Shown one piece after another: positions 46,601 through 57,945 of a DNA stretch of 64,000 nucleotides. Below the pieces are notes generated by a model. That model ran no database searches and was not told the origin of the DNA. It worked only from the letters and a program-made list of their open reading frames with translations. The stretch lies in NCBI RefSeq assembly GCF_000764305.2, contig NW_025932638.1, positions 1 to 64,000 of the forward strand, written 5' to 3'. This DNA comes from Hyalella azteca. Lineage: Eukaryota > Arthropoda > Malacostraca > Amphipoda > Hyalellidae. Numbering within the stretch: position 1 is the stretch's first letter; each line of letters opens with the position of its first letter. A program made the position numbers and the translations under genes.

Positions 46601-48448
46601 ATGAATTTTGACTGGCAGTGTTCGATGCACTCGGGTGTCCCTCACTAGGATAGGAAGAGCCATTTTCATTTCCCTGGCTCGTGTTTGATCTGATGGCAAA
46701 ATTTTAGTTTTATCAATATATTTGGATGCATGTCATCATACTGCAGGAAAATGCATTATAAACAAATGTATATGAGTAAGTGCTGGAGATTACATTTGAG
46801 CGACATTAGAAAAAAATGATAGGCAGCCTACTGCCTATGATTTGGATCGTTTTTACTGTAAGGGTTTGAATTTTTCCCCAATTGCTGCTAGTAGAGCTAT
46901 TGCGGGCATACCGGTACCGCTATAAGCTAGGTAAATGTGGATAGGGAACCCTATGAGTAATTAACCAGCGGATGTCATGAACAGTGCATTTGTGACCAAG
47001 ATAAATTTTGCACCTAGCTGTTGAATAAACAAACTCTGATAAGCCTAATTGCATAGCACGTTTTAAATTACACGGATTAAATGAAGAATACTATAGGAAA
47101 ACAAAACAAATGATATGAATACAACAAAAGCTATTGAAGGTCTTGCCTTCAAACGTTAGTGGGCAAAGCTGAAGTGAAATGACTGAATGACTAGTAACTA
47201 AACTAATGAAGAAAAAAAAAGTCAATCTATCAGAAGTTCGGATGATAGACTGGCTGCTAATTATTTGAGAAAAATGAATGAGGAAAGGAATAACGAATAT
47301 CGGTGGTCCCTACAAAGCTTTTGCTGACAATTTCATTCAAATATTTTGTCTATAAAACTTGCCTATACATAGCGCAGTCTCCGAGAAACGTGATGCATGT
47401 CATACTCAAGGGCCCATTAACGAAAACATTAACTTTGTTTAAACCTGTTGAAAATAAACCTAAAGCTGACAAAGAAACAATATAATAAACTCGCGCTAAG
47501 TTAAGTGAACTTTAAAATGAATCCTTATGTGTTATTGTGGATATGTGCAGCGATGAAGCGACTGAATTCATCCACGCGCTCGCCTATGTACCAATAAAAA
47601 ATTTCAGAGCAAATTTAAAGCCAGTTTTATAAATGAATGAATTATACTTTCTAAATTTTCGGTTTTGTCTGGTTATCTGTCAGAATAACAAAGAACTATT
47701 ATTATGTTCAATAATTTCTCTCCCTCCCTCCCGCCGAAACAAATCCACCATTTCAGACGAATCTCAAAATGTTAATGAATTTAATGTGTATTTCAAGGGA
47801 TTTGTCCTTCAAGAGCCGCATCTTATGTGTTCGTTCCTGAAAACACTTCATTGTTCATTGAACGACAATTAACTCTGAGTATAATTTAATAAAATATTTT
47901 CTCTTGTCGTAAAAAAAACGAATATGACGTCAGCGCAGTTATTTTTCAATGAAAATCAATCCCCTATAGAGAGTCGCCCACTGTGAAAATTAACGTACAT
48001 TGAACGTGCGTTCATTTAGATCGTCGTATCCCTCCATGAGTGACAAATATTTTGACTTAGTTGTGAACATGTTAACTTACCTGTTCGTAGACATTATCTA
48101 AGAGGCAAATAAAACTGGATATTAACGTCTCAAGCTGGAGCTTAGAAACTTTGCTAAGAGCGTTTAATGCTCGCTGTTCCGAACTGTAAACGATACTGAA
48201 TTTTTCGAACGACCTTCGAAAACATTTCGACTTGTGGAACTTCCGATTGTGGGCTTCGGGTGAAGCTAGGATCTATCGTATATTTTTTGTACCTGCGGTG
48301 CTCGTCCATAAGCCTGCTCTGGAGACGTTGCGTTTTTTCGTTGTCTTCTAATTGGCCCATGAATGACCTGACGTTGCTTATAATTGGACGAGCCAGCCCA
48401 CTTAACAACGCCCACGCATAATTTCGATCAACATGTGTCGCCAAATTT
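43372..48448 (-). CDS. RING-finger protein (probable E3 ubiquitin ligase), 5' incomplete
   Basis: Five phase-compatible exons are inferred on the minus strand: 48448-48293, 46689-45106, 44752-44576, 44283-44215 and 43666-43372, giving about 759 residues without the first exon(s). The 1.58-kb exon encodes a Ser/Asn/Pro-rich, largely disordered stretch, then a C3HC4 RING split by an intron: 'CSVCYEIRD', 'CRHSICVAC', then 'CPECRR' in the next exon. RING domains recruit E2 enzymes for ubiquitin transfer. The first visible exon ('NYAWALLSGLARPIISNVRS') is helical; the segment after the RING ('KKKLLDKEVTRRINLMLRML') is basic. If the donor at 44575 is not used, the protein ends at TAA 44574-44572. 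The last exon is the least certain. I do not recognise the orthologue. Confidence 0.65.
45106..46689 (-). other. large Ser-rich exon carrying first half of RING
   Basis: The acceptor (ttgccatcag) and donor (aag|gtaaga) are clear. The exon stays open for about 528 codons. Acidic clusters ('EDNDSAFQDDAPTFEEL') lie just upstream of the RING. The open frame extends past the first Leu/Met-like start at 46502 up to the acceptor. Confidence 0.8.
46690..48292 (-). other. large intron of RING gene
   Basis: Noncoding on both strands as far as I can see. Small plus-strand frames at 47303-47872 lack support. Confidence 0.5.
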
Positions 48449-48504
48449 CTGTTTAAAAATTAATAATGAATTTCCATCTTATTAAATATGAATGAAAATC
48501 GAAT

Positions 48505-48713
48505 CGTTTTATGTATTCTATCGCATTGAAATAAATACCGGTATTGTTTTATGTATTATATCGCATTGAAATAAATAATCTTTTATGTATGTTATAGCAC
48601 TGAAATAAATAATGTTCTATGTATTTTATCGCACTGAAATAAATAATGTTCTATGTATTCTATCGCATTGAAATTAATAATCTTTTATGTATTCTATAGC
48701 ATTGAAATAAATA
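48505..48713. repeat. tandem array 'ttctatcgcattgaaataaa'
   Basis: Six diverged copies of a unit of about 35-40 bases (tttatgtattctatcgcattg plus aaataaataat). Confidence 0.85.
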
Positions 48714-49545
48714 ACTGCAACGATCAAGTACGTTCTAAGTGTTTATACCTAATTTCCGTTAATTTTACATTTCATAACTGATTAAAATTTCTAAGATTGT
48801 TTGGTTTTGTTCCGCCTAATGCGTAGCCTACAATTAAATGATTGATCTCGAGATGGTAGATGCGATGCAGATAATCCAGCGGATTATCGCCAATTGGCTC
48901 TTATCTTGTAGTGGTCGTTTGCCTTCATTTAATGTGATCTAAAATTGATTGAGATCAATTCATCTAGAACAACACACATGTAACCGATTTGATGTATGGG
49001 TAAACAGTCTAAAATGTTTTGGTTTTCGACTAATTCATTTATTCGTGATTAATTGCCTCGCTCTATCTGGATACCAATATATGGAAATCGTCTGCCTCTA
49101 ATAAACTGTAACTATTATAATATTTCGAGTGAAACGTAAATGTTGTTCGTGATTTATTTTGCGTCGTTTCATCCGTATCAACTTTAATTGAGAGTGCAAA
49201 TGTTTAAAAATATTCTTGATTGTATTGAATTTATCTGTTTGTTAAGTAAGTAAATTCGCCTTCTCGGCCTCTTGGATATTTAATAGATTTTTAATCAATT
49301 AAGTTTATTTATTTGGTGCCCAGTTTATTAGTTTCATCGTCGCATTTTAGGTGGCAAGTTACGATAGAAGCACATTTACATCTGGTTGCGATGATGCTTC
49401 ATTTGTGTGAAACGCATTCACAAGGCACGTAGGAGGCTCACGAATTTATTGAAAACTTCATGGATTACTGCTTTGAAATTCATATTCAAGCTTGCAATTT
49501 TCATTATGAATTTAATTTTTATAAGCGAGATTTCAATCCTCAATA
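48714..49545. other. noncoding interval
   Basis: AT-rich; nothing recognised. Upstream exons of the RING gene were looked for here on the minus strand and not found. Confidence 0.35.
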
Positions 49546-49553
49546 TATAAGTG

Positions 49554-49735
49554 GCGCACAGCTGGTACACTATTTACCAGCGCCTGCAGCTGACGCTCGA
49601 GCTGCAGTGCCAGCACGAGACCGCCGTCATCTACTCCATCTGTCGTACGCCGTCGAGACCGTCGTCATCTACTCCATCTGTCGTACGCCGTCGAGACCGC
49701 CGTCATCTACTCCATCTGTCGTACGCCGTCGAGAC
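49554..49735 (+). CDS. possible exon ending in a 38-bp tandem triplication
   Basis: After an acceptor-like 'atataag' the plus strand reads 'AHSWYTIYQRLQLTLELQCQ' then 'HETAVIYSICRTPSR', an amphipathic, protein-like stretch in a GC-rich pocket. It runs into three copies of a 38-base unit (49622-49659, 49660-49697, 49698-49735). Because 38 is not a multiple of 3, each copy is read in a different frame, so only the first can be original coding sequence. On the minus strand a Leu/Gln-rich frame also exists. No family is recognised. Confidence 0.35.
49622..49735. repeat. 38-bp direct repeat, three copies
   Basis: The unit contains 'gtcatctactccatctgtcg' followed by 'tacgccgtcgagac'. Only one base differs in the middle copy. 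Confidence 0.95.
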
Positions 49736-49829
49736 CAGACACCAACTGCATACATGCGTCCTCATATTTATCTACAATTGAGCTGCTCGCCGTTTTCTAC
49801 GTTTAGATTATACAGGATTAGTCGCTAAA

Positions 49830-50640
49830 GAACAAATGCTCTCTAGTTAGTCAATTGCTGGTATTATTAAAAGTTCTAATTAATGCCTGATTAATCATTT
49901 ATTAGTTCCAAAATTTTCTAACGGTGTATATGTTTTGATAAATATTTTTTGATCTCCCTTACCATTGGTTGATCACCATACGTTTTGTCAGAGGAAGAAC
50001 GTGCACGGACATATCTTCAAATCAAAGCTACATGGAATATATGAAATATGTTTCTCATTTGTTTTCTTGATTGTTCTTTTGCAGCGTTCATGTGCTGCAG
50101 TTATTTGAATTGATTAAAATTGTAAAATCTGGAGTGGTTTTTGCTCGTGATATTCTTGAAAGGTTCGTATATTGAGAATTTCAACGAAAGTGTTTCATGC
50201 CACTTGCGTTGAGACGTACGAGAAGTGACCTGTGACTTGATCATTTGCTTGAAGGCAGGCAAGCTCAGTGTGTACGTTTTAGAATGTTTTCAAGTCCATT
50301 CATCTACTTACACAGAATTTACCATAACTACTGCACTATATACGCTGACTATACAATTTTGAATACGCTGGAGTGTTGGTTCGTTTCTTGCGTTGCGTTG
50401 TGTGTGCAGTGATGCCGGTACAGCAACTCATCCAGCCATTCATTTCTCGCCCATATTGTAAACATAAAATGGAATAGCTTCAAAATTTTAGTCATATTAA
50501 ATTGAGTTTCATCGTATTATTATACCTAGATTTTTCTCTAACAACAGACGCATGGTTACAAGTTAATTAAACTTGAACTATTTCATGTCGTTAGTTTTTA
50601 GAGCATTTTCTCATTAATGGAAAAAATGCCCTATTGTGCT
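49830..50640. other. noncoding interval
   Basis: Nothing recognised. Confidence 0.35.
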
Positions 50641-50646
50641 CGTCAT

Positions 50647-50705
50647 GCCCGTCTGTCCGTCCGTCCGACCGTCTGTCCGTCCGTCTGTCCGTCCGTCTGT
50701 CCGTG
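50647..50705. repeat. (TCCG/TCTG)n simple repeat
   Basis: Alternating 'gtccgtcc' and 'gtctgtcc' units in a short low-complexity run. Confidence 0.95.
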
Positions 50706-51119
50706 ACTTCACGTTTTCGTCAATTTTGAGAAAATGCACTCTCTGTCACTCACTGCAGTGAGTACTGAGTTTTTTTTTATTCTGTGCATGTTACGATCAA
50801 CAAGTGAATCTTGATATAGATTTCTGCATGTTCTAATGACTACTTTAACAAAGTAAATTAGGTGTTTAACATTACTGTAATCAGCTAGCTACTCTGCCGC
50901 ATCCTCGCCTATACCAACTATACGAAGTCTTTAATTCAGTAGCGGTGAAGATGACAGCCGTGAGTTAAAACGCTTTGTTATAATGAAAAAGAGTATTGCG
51001 CAGATCTCAGTTGCCCTATAGCGATATTGAACTCCTGGTCTTCATCCTGAGTAATTCATGGTGAACTTGACTGACATTTATGTCATGGCTTCTGTCGTGG
51101 CATTTGGGCAGTGGACATA

Positions 51120-51600
51120 CGCACATATGTCGGCAGTGTGGGCAGCGATCATAGTCAGCATAGCACACTACGACTCGTGTCTGTAGTGTGCACTACGTTT
51201 GTCATCGATCTGTAATGAGCACAGCGAACATACTCTGTTATGTACAGAGTGTCTGGTGTGTGTGCTGTGCGAAAAAATTTTTTAATGTGCACAAAATTTG
51301 TAGTCTTCACATTCGCTCAAATACCATACTCAACAAAAACACTGTACTGCGCATTGCGACCATTATCTACAATAATCGCACCGATTATATATAGTCTGTA
51401 ATGTACTCACTGTGACCATAGTCTGTAATGTGCCCAGTGACTATTGACTATATACTGCGCACAGTGACCACAGTTTATACTGTACAAAGTTAATCTAGTC
51501 TGTCCTGTGCACAGTGGCTGTAGTCTGTACTGTACACAATGACCACAGTCTGAAATGTGCCACTGAACTGTGCACAGCTGGAGTATAGTAGGCACAGGGT
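51120..51600. repeat. degenerate array of 'gtgcacagtgaccatagtct' type
   Basis: Loose copies of about 28-32 bases built on 'cagtgaccatagtctgtaat'. Three short frames in the region are periodic by-products. Confidence 0.6.
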
Positions 51601-51893
51601 ACGACGGTCATGTGCATTGCAGCATATCAAGTAATAATGATTTATTTTCACGTCTTGCCACGCGACGGAAACAATTGAAAATCGGATGTTCAAAATTAAT
51701 GTATTTTTAGATATCTTTAATAATAGTAGAGTGATATAGCAGAACGCTATAAATAGTAAATAAGGTAGAATTTTTGATTATAATTATAAACATTAAAAAT
51801 TTTGGGGTATGGTAGACACATGATACCACAACAAATTCTGTCGAAATACATTGATATTAGGAAATGAACTTAAACTATAATACAAATGTTTAC

Positions 51894-52928
51894 AAGTAAA
51901 CCTATTTTACCGATCGAACCTTATTTTTTTGTTAATAACGAAAGAAGGCTGACAGAGGATGTTTTTCACACCGTACGGAACAATTGAGAAATTTTTACTC
52001 CGTAAATCCGAGTCTTGGTCCGCAGGGAAAGTTTTTTTTACCTGCTGATCGCCGCGTCTCATGGGCCCTGTTGGTGGGAGTTCAAGCTAGTGCATGGACA
52101 TGGAAGGACGTCACGGAAAGTGACATTCTTATTTCACGTCCAGGCAAATTTGTCATGGCGTCTGTAATCCTCACGTAAACGAGCCGCGACATCATACTTC
52201 ATCCACGCTCCACCACGTTTGGACGTATTTTTTTTGAGCATTTGAGCTTAGAATTGTAAAAGTTTTACAATTTTTGGACAGCATTGAAGGAATGATCCTG
52301 AAAAATGAGATGAAGACGATTGTACCGACCGATTTACCACAGTATTTTGAACCGAAAATACGAACTTAGTCTGATTTGATTTGGTCTTCAAGCGACTTTG
52401 CATGCTTCGAAAGTAAACCTATTTTACCGATCGAACCTTATTTTTTTGTTAATAACGAAAGAAGGCTGACAGAGGATGTTTTTCACACCGTACGGAACAA
52501 TTGAGAAATTTTTACTCCGTAAATCCGAGTCTTGGTCCGCAGGGAAAGTTTTTTTTTTACCTGCTGATCGCCGCGTCTCATGGGCCCTGTTGGTGGGAGT
52601 TCAAGCTAGTGCATGGACATGGAAGGACGTCACGGAAAGTGACATTCTTATTTCACGTCCAGGCAAATTTGTCATGGCGTCTGTAATCCTCACGTAAACG
52701 AGCCGCGACATCATACTTCATCCACGCTCCACCACGTTTGGACGTATTTTTTTTGAGCATTTGAGCTTAGAATTGTAAAAGTTTTACAATTTTTGGACAG
52801 CATTGAAGGAATGATCCTGAAAAATGAGATGAAGACGATTGTACCGACCGATTTACCTCAGTATTTTGAACCGAAAATACGAACTTAGTCTGATTTGATT
52901 TGGTCTTCAAGCGACTTTGCATGCTTCG
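51894..52928. repeat. 517-bp tandem duplication
   Basis: The second copy (52411-52928) repeats the first (51894-52410) nearly base for base; the main difference is two extra T in a T-run and an a/t change near 52857. It begins in 'aagtaaacctattttaccga' and ends at 'gactttgcatgcttcg'. A ~62-65-residue frame in each copy has no domain. Confidence 0.95.
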
Positions 52929-54222
52929 GTCCCTCATTATTTTTGCGTTCTTCCGTTGCGTGGCCAACGGAAGTCGAGTCTTCACGCAGAGCAAATCGTA
53001 AGCTAACTATCATTATTATTTTATAAATTAATTTAAAAACATTCAATAATGACTTAATTTTCATGTCGAATGTTTATCTTCTCCATGGAGTTGAGCCTCT
53101 GCGACTCTGCCAGCTGAATATGAATTATTCATGTTGCCAACAATTAACTTAAGATTTAGAGCTCCTGGCACTGCCTCCTTTAATGCACGGGCAAAAAACT
53201 ATTAGTGAATATCAATTCGCAGTCAGAAAATATGCTCTAGTTCGGCCACCAGCCGTCACCGTACATCAATGTCGAGAAAATAATACAATCATCAAGCAAT
53301 GAGTTGTCCTTATAGCCCCGTGGAGTGGCGTGCCAACTCGAAGATCTCCAGCACGATAAAGAGGCCCAGGCGAGGCAGAGAGGGTGAGGCGCCTGATAGT
53401 GGCCAGCAATATCCGTTATGCGTTATTTCTGCGCTGCCCAGAACGGAGCGCTTCGGCGCACAGTCTGTTTGCCTCCCTCAGCTGAAGACAGCGCGCGGTC
53501 CTTCTAGCTTTCAGTTTAATTTTTATTCATATAACTTTCAGGTTAATTTATTTCAGCTTACGTTCAGTTATTTGTCAACCGTTAGTAAAAGTGAACTCAC
53601 CTTTGAATTTTAAAATCTAAATTTATAGTTGTTGTGAATTGTTTTAATATGATAAATTTAGGTCATAATTAGCTGAATACTGAGATGTCATTGGACTAAA
53701 AAATATTTATTCGGGTTAACGAATGTTCGAGCATCAAGTTTACTGCAGTAAAGCCACACAGAGAACGAATGATTACTGAGGTGGAGAAGTAGGGCAATTT
53801 GATCACTCCTGGCATTTTGTAGTGTTCAGTATTATTGTTGTACTTCACGCTCTGCAATTAGTGAGTCTAAGGCATGATACTCATTGTGATCGCTGAATTA
53901 TTGTTCTATTACACTTACTTTACGCAGCGCATCTAACGTAGGATTAATACTTGTAGGGATCAGTATATTTTTTGTAGTATTTCACGCATTGCAGACAAGA
54001 CGTCTAACACAGTCATGATATTTCAAAACAGATATCATGATCTATGAAACATTAAAAAATACAGAAAGCTAGTTGTTATTTTATGAAATGGTTGAAAAAA
54101 ACACTCCCAGATTTGTAGAATATTTAAAACCTGATTTTAACCTCCACAATGCACATTATAGAGCACGTGTAGCTGTGGCCCTTGTTTCTTGTGCAGCAAG
54201 CAAGTGGCCGCAGTCCACGCGT
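52929..54222. other. noncoding interval
   Basis: A GC-richer pocket at 53310-53500 is open on both strands ('…RPRRGREGEAPDSG…' on plus). No splice or family evidence decides it. Confidence 0.35.
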
Positions 54223-54223
54223 T

Positions 54224-54760
54224 GCCTTATTGATCGCTGAAGCTCTCACTACAGCCTGGCATTCTTTTCTGCTCTACAGCGCACAGTTCAGTCAGATTTA
54301 AAGTGCTAATAGCTGACTTTCTGAGCACTTTTGCTAAGCATTGAGTGTACAGATGACTTCCTCAGAACTTTTGCTAAGCATTGAGTGTACAGGTGACTTC
54401 CTCAGAACTTTTGCTAAGCACTGAGTGTACAGTTAACTTATTCAGAACTTTAGGTTAGCATTGAGTGTACAACTGACTTCCTGAGAACTTTTGCTAAGCA
54501 TTGAGTGTACAGCTGACTTCTTCAGAACTTTTGCGAAGCATTGAGTGTACAGCTGATTTTTTGGAACTTCATATTGTACTATTGAGTTTCCTGGAAACTT
54601 TTATGCCTTATTGATCGCTGAAGCTCTCACTCCTGCCTGGCATTCTTTTCTGCTCTACAGAGCACAGTACAGTCAGATTTAAAGTGCAGAGCTGACTTAC
54701 TGAGAACTTTTGCTAAGAACTGAGTGTACAATTGACTTATAGCGAACCTAGAAATTACGA
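54224..54760. repeat. 40-bp satellite with 381-bp higher-order duplication
   Basis: Copies of a 40-base unit ('cagaacttttgctaagcatt' plus 'gagtgtacagctgacttcct') fill 54311-54600. A nonsatellite leader of about 85 bases ('gccttattgatcgctgaagc…') precedes the array at 54224 and again at 54605. Confidence 0.9.
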
Positions 54761-55140
54761 CTTTTAATAAATATATCCTTTTTCCTCTGACTTGGCAACA
54801 CCGTTAGGAAGTTTACTTCGCGTTCTATTTTGTCCCTTAGTCAGTATAGCCCAGCAGATCCACAACAGCAGGGTAGTTAAGATTTAGTTCTCTAAGATAG
54901 GTTTATTTGTTTATATGTGTAAATGGTTATATTGTACTGTTATTTTGTTATTTGCCTCATCATGGTTACTTATAAATTATACTTCTCGAACAGGTTCTCA
55001 CGTTGCCAAGGTATTATCACTATTATTACTATTATTACTGTTCCCATTTCTGTATTCCTTGCCGTATCAAATAAATTCACTTGATCCAGTTCGATTCATT
55101 TCCGATCTTGTAATTTCCTCACTGTGCGGGTAACGTACGG
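54761..55140. other. nonrepetitive insert in satellite
   Basis: About 380 bases interrupt the satellite. It has a hydrophobic 72-residue frame (54915-55133), unsupported. It may be an insertion into the array. Confidence 0.4.
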
Positions 55141-55144
55141 CAGT

Positions 55145-55410
55145 TACCCACAGACTCATTCAGAACTTTGCTAAGCATTGAGTGTGCAGATGACTTCCTC
55201 AGAACTTTTGCTAAGCATTGAGTGTACAATTGACTTATTCAGAACTTTTGGTTAACATTGAGTGTACAGATGACTTTTTGAGAACTTTTGCTAAGCGTTG
55301 AGTATACAGCTGACTTCTTCAGAACTTTTGCTAAGCATTGTTTGTACAGCTGATTTTTGAGAACTTCATCTCACTATTGAGTTTCCTGGAATCTTTTGTT
55401 GAACATTGAA
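55145..55410. repeat. second block of the 40-bp satellite
   Basis: Five to six further copies with the same unit as at 54311. Confidence 0.9.
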
Positions 55411-55479
55411 TGAAAACTTCTTTTGCAAAGTGTTCAGCAGAGTTTTGGTAGACATTTTTCAGCATTTAGTGACTATTAA

Positions 55480-57790
55480 TTCATTATTATTAATATATTA
55501 ATGCTAATACATTAGCATTAAAACATTTGTCGTAGAATGCTGTTTCAATCGTCGTATCGCAACGGTATTTCATTTGTGATATTTTAAAGTGTTCGACTAA
55601 GACAAAAGCTCGGCTACGTATGTGACATTCTTACCCTACTTCTGCGCGCATAAATTCATCAAAATAGGTTGCAAAATAATGAAACTCTGAACAACATCTG
55701 GAAGATGACATCTTTACCTGCTGTTTTCTCGGCCCATATCGTGCTTTGCGAGGGCCTGTTTCTTTCGACACGCGCGCCGTGCAGGGGTTCGAGAAAGTGG
55801 AATGACCGCCGCACCTGTGAACCATTTTCCAACCTGGGGGATCATCCACGTTTTGTTTTCTCGGGCTTGGAAGGGCGGGGGTCAATAGAAAGTATCTCTT
55901 CTACACATGGTAGAAAAAGCGGCGTGCGCAGAATATATTTGAGGAAATGTAAGTAGCTGAGAGTGTCCTTAAGTAATGTAATCCATTTTCGTGTAGGGAT
56001 TTAGAAGTGATTTCCATATAAGGTTATAATTATCTGTACGTGATCAAGTGAAGATGAGGAAAACGGCGAGGTTAAAATTATACTTTTTTTTGTCATCAGA
56101 AAATATTGCCGGTTTTTTGGCACAGTGATCATACATACTACATTATTGTTACGGAGGCGAAATTAAAGCACACGTACGGTACAATGTTCCATCCAAATTC
56201 CTCTGCTCTGAATGCAACGAGTCCAAATCCCCTTGGTGCTGGCATTTAATTGATCCTTTCATTCAATGAACGAGCTTTAATTTACATATATCGACGATTT
56301 GACGAATAATTTTTCGATAGAGAATTATATGCTGGATTACAGCTTGAAATTCTAGAACAAGATTCGAAAAATCTAGTCCCCAATTCCCCATATTTTGGCG
56401 AGAGCATCCGCCCAGCTGCGCCATTTAGTCGCCATTTAGGCGTGTTTCGGTACTAGGACTCCATTTGAAAGGAAGGATTTCCAAGCGACCAATTTTATTT
56501 GTGACACAATTCGTGTTGAGTTTTTAAAGCAAGATTCCTGCATCTGGATACTTGGATCAGATTCCTGCGGCCTCGATGGGATGGCCATCGAGGCCGCTTG
56601 AATCGATGGCCAGCAGGCGTCCGCCAGTTATGGCCACAATGCCGCTCTCCAGCGGCCATCGACCTGCCAAGACGCGCCAATAAAACATCCTCATAAGTGA
56701 CAAGCTGGGTGGTTAAATTATCAGGTCGTAAGCCATTCGCAAGATCTCTCACCTTTTCCTCTAAGATTATCGTTTAAAATCTACCATGGTCGTGAGTTAT
56801 CGGTTGAAATTTACCTACATGTAGAACAGTACTCATATCAATCAGCAAAGTTCGTCTGAATTACTAAGAAGTTGTGGCTCAACCTTGCAGCATTGAACGT
56901 ATTCTTGCAGAATCTCATAAGAAAGTCAAACAGAATTCTTCGTATTTACATAAGTGGTTAAAATCATCAACAAGGAATTTGATTTACTTTGATCAAAACG
57001 TGGACGAAAATGGAAATGATTTCTGAGAAGTCAATCGGAATTTCTGTGCGCTATAATTTTATTTCATATTTATTGCGCCCATTTGTCTCCTTATAATCTT
57101 ATCTCGGCCCCCCATAGTTTGGCTGTCATTTACGGATCTGTAACTCACATTTTCGCCGCAAGTCAATACCTGTTAGCCTCATAAATATCTTGAAGAAGTA
57201 TCTTGCGTCACAGCATCTTATATTTATTGTCCTTAACATTTACGAATGCTTGTGTTTCTCACAATATTATTTTATAGCAAGCAGCGCTTGATGGTGAGTA
57301 ATTTGGACGTTTTTGTAATTAACGTGGTGTAAAAAGATAATGAAATAGCGCTTAAAATCAGATTTGTAAGATTTGTAACCAAAGAACCCAGAATTCGAAA
57401 ATATATTCATAATTACACTGCAGCATCATCGTAATTTTTTTCTGCCCATTTCTATGTGATAAATTGATAATATTTTCGACACTGATAAAATAATATATTC
57501 AGCCAGGGATTGCTTTAGCATTACTGTTTGCTTAATTCAGTGATGTTATAGTAAGCAACTTTATTACTTGAAATTCCATACGAGGTTTGGACTTCGTTTT
57601 TCTGCAACTACTGCTTCAATAAATTATTAGTAAGATTTTGGCGACAGAATAACATTGAAAAAATAAAGATCCTGCAATCGCGCGAGGTGCGTATGGATTT
57701 GCCATAAGGACGTGGCGGCGTAGGCATGATCGAGTCACCGGATCCGGACGGCGGCACGGCAGCTTTAAGCGCCGCGGAGCGAGCGCCTTG
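55480..57790. other. noncoding interval
   Basis: No gene supported. Opposed frames at 55631-55956 cancel each other. A perfect 13-bp hairpin lies at 56567-56597. Confidence 0.4.
56567..56597. repeat. perfect 13-bp stem, 5-nt loop hairpin
   Basis: GCGGCCTCGATGG (56567-56579), loop 56580-56584, CCATCGAGGCCGC (56585-56597). It is unusually GC-rich for its surroundings; the half-site 'atcgatggccagcagg' follows nearby. Confidence 0.85.
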
Positions 57791-57802
57791 CGTCCGCAAC
57801 CC

Positions 57803-57945
57803 GCGGTACTCTGATGATAGGCTGGTCGTGACGCTGAGAGCGCGGTACTCTGATGATAGGCTGGTCGTGACGCTGAGAGCGCGGTACTCTGATGATAGGC
57901 TGGTCGTGACGCTGAGAGCGCGGTACTCTGATGATCGGTTAGCAT
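57803..57945. repeat. 39-bp tandem repeat, nearly four copies
   Basis: The unit 'gcggtactctgatgataggc' plus 'tggtcgtgacgctgagagc' is a multiple of 3 and open on both strands, so it produces periodic 13-residue peptides in both directions. Neither frame has other support. Confidence 0.95.

Noticed and set aside
48505..48713. CRISPR-like spaced repeat
   Set aside because: Variation is within units, with no unique spacers or cas genes.
53299..53613. Arg-rich 104-residue gene
   Set aside because: GC-richer pocket is open on both strands; nothing distinguishes coding from chance.
55631..55956. Opposed 84- and 95-residue frames
   Set aside because: Both strands are equally open, with no domain or exon signal on either.
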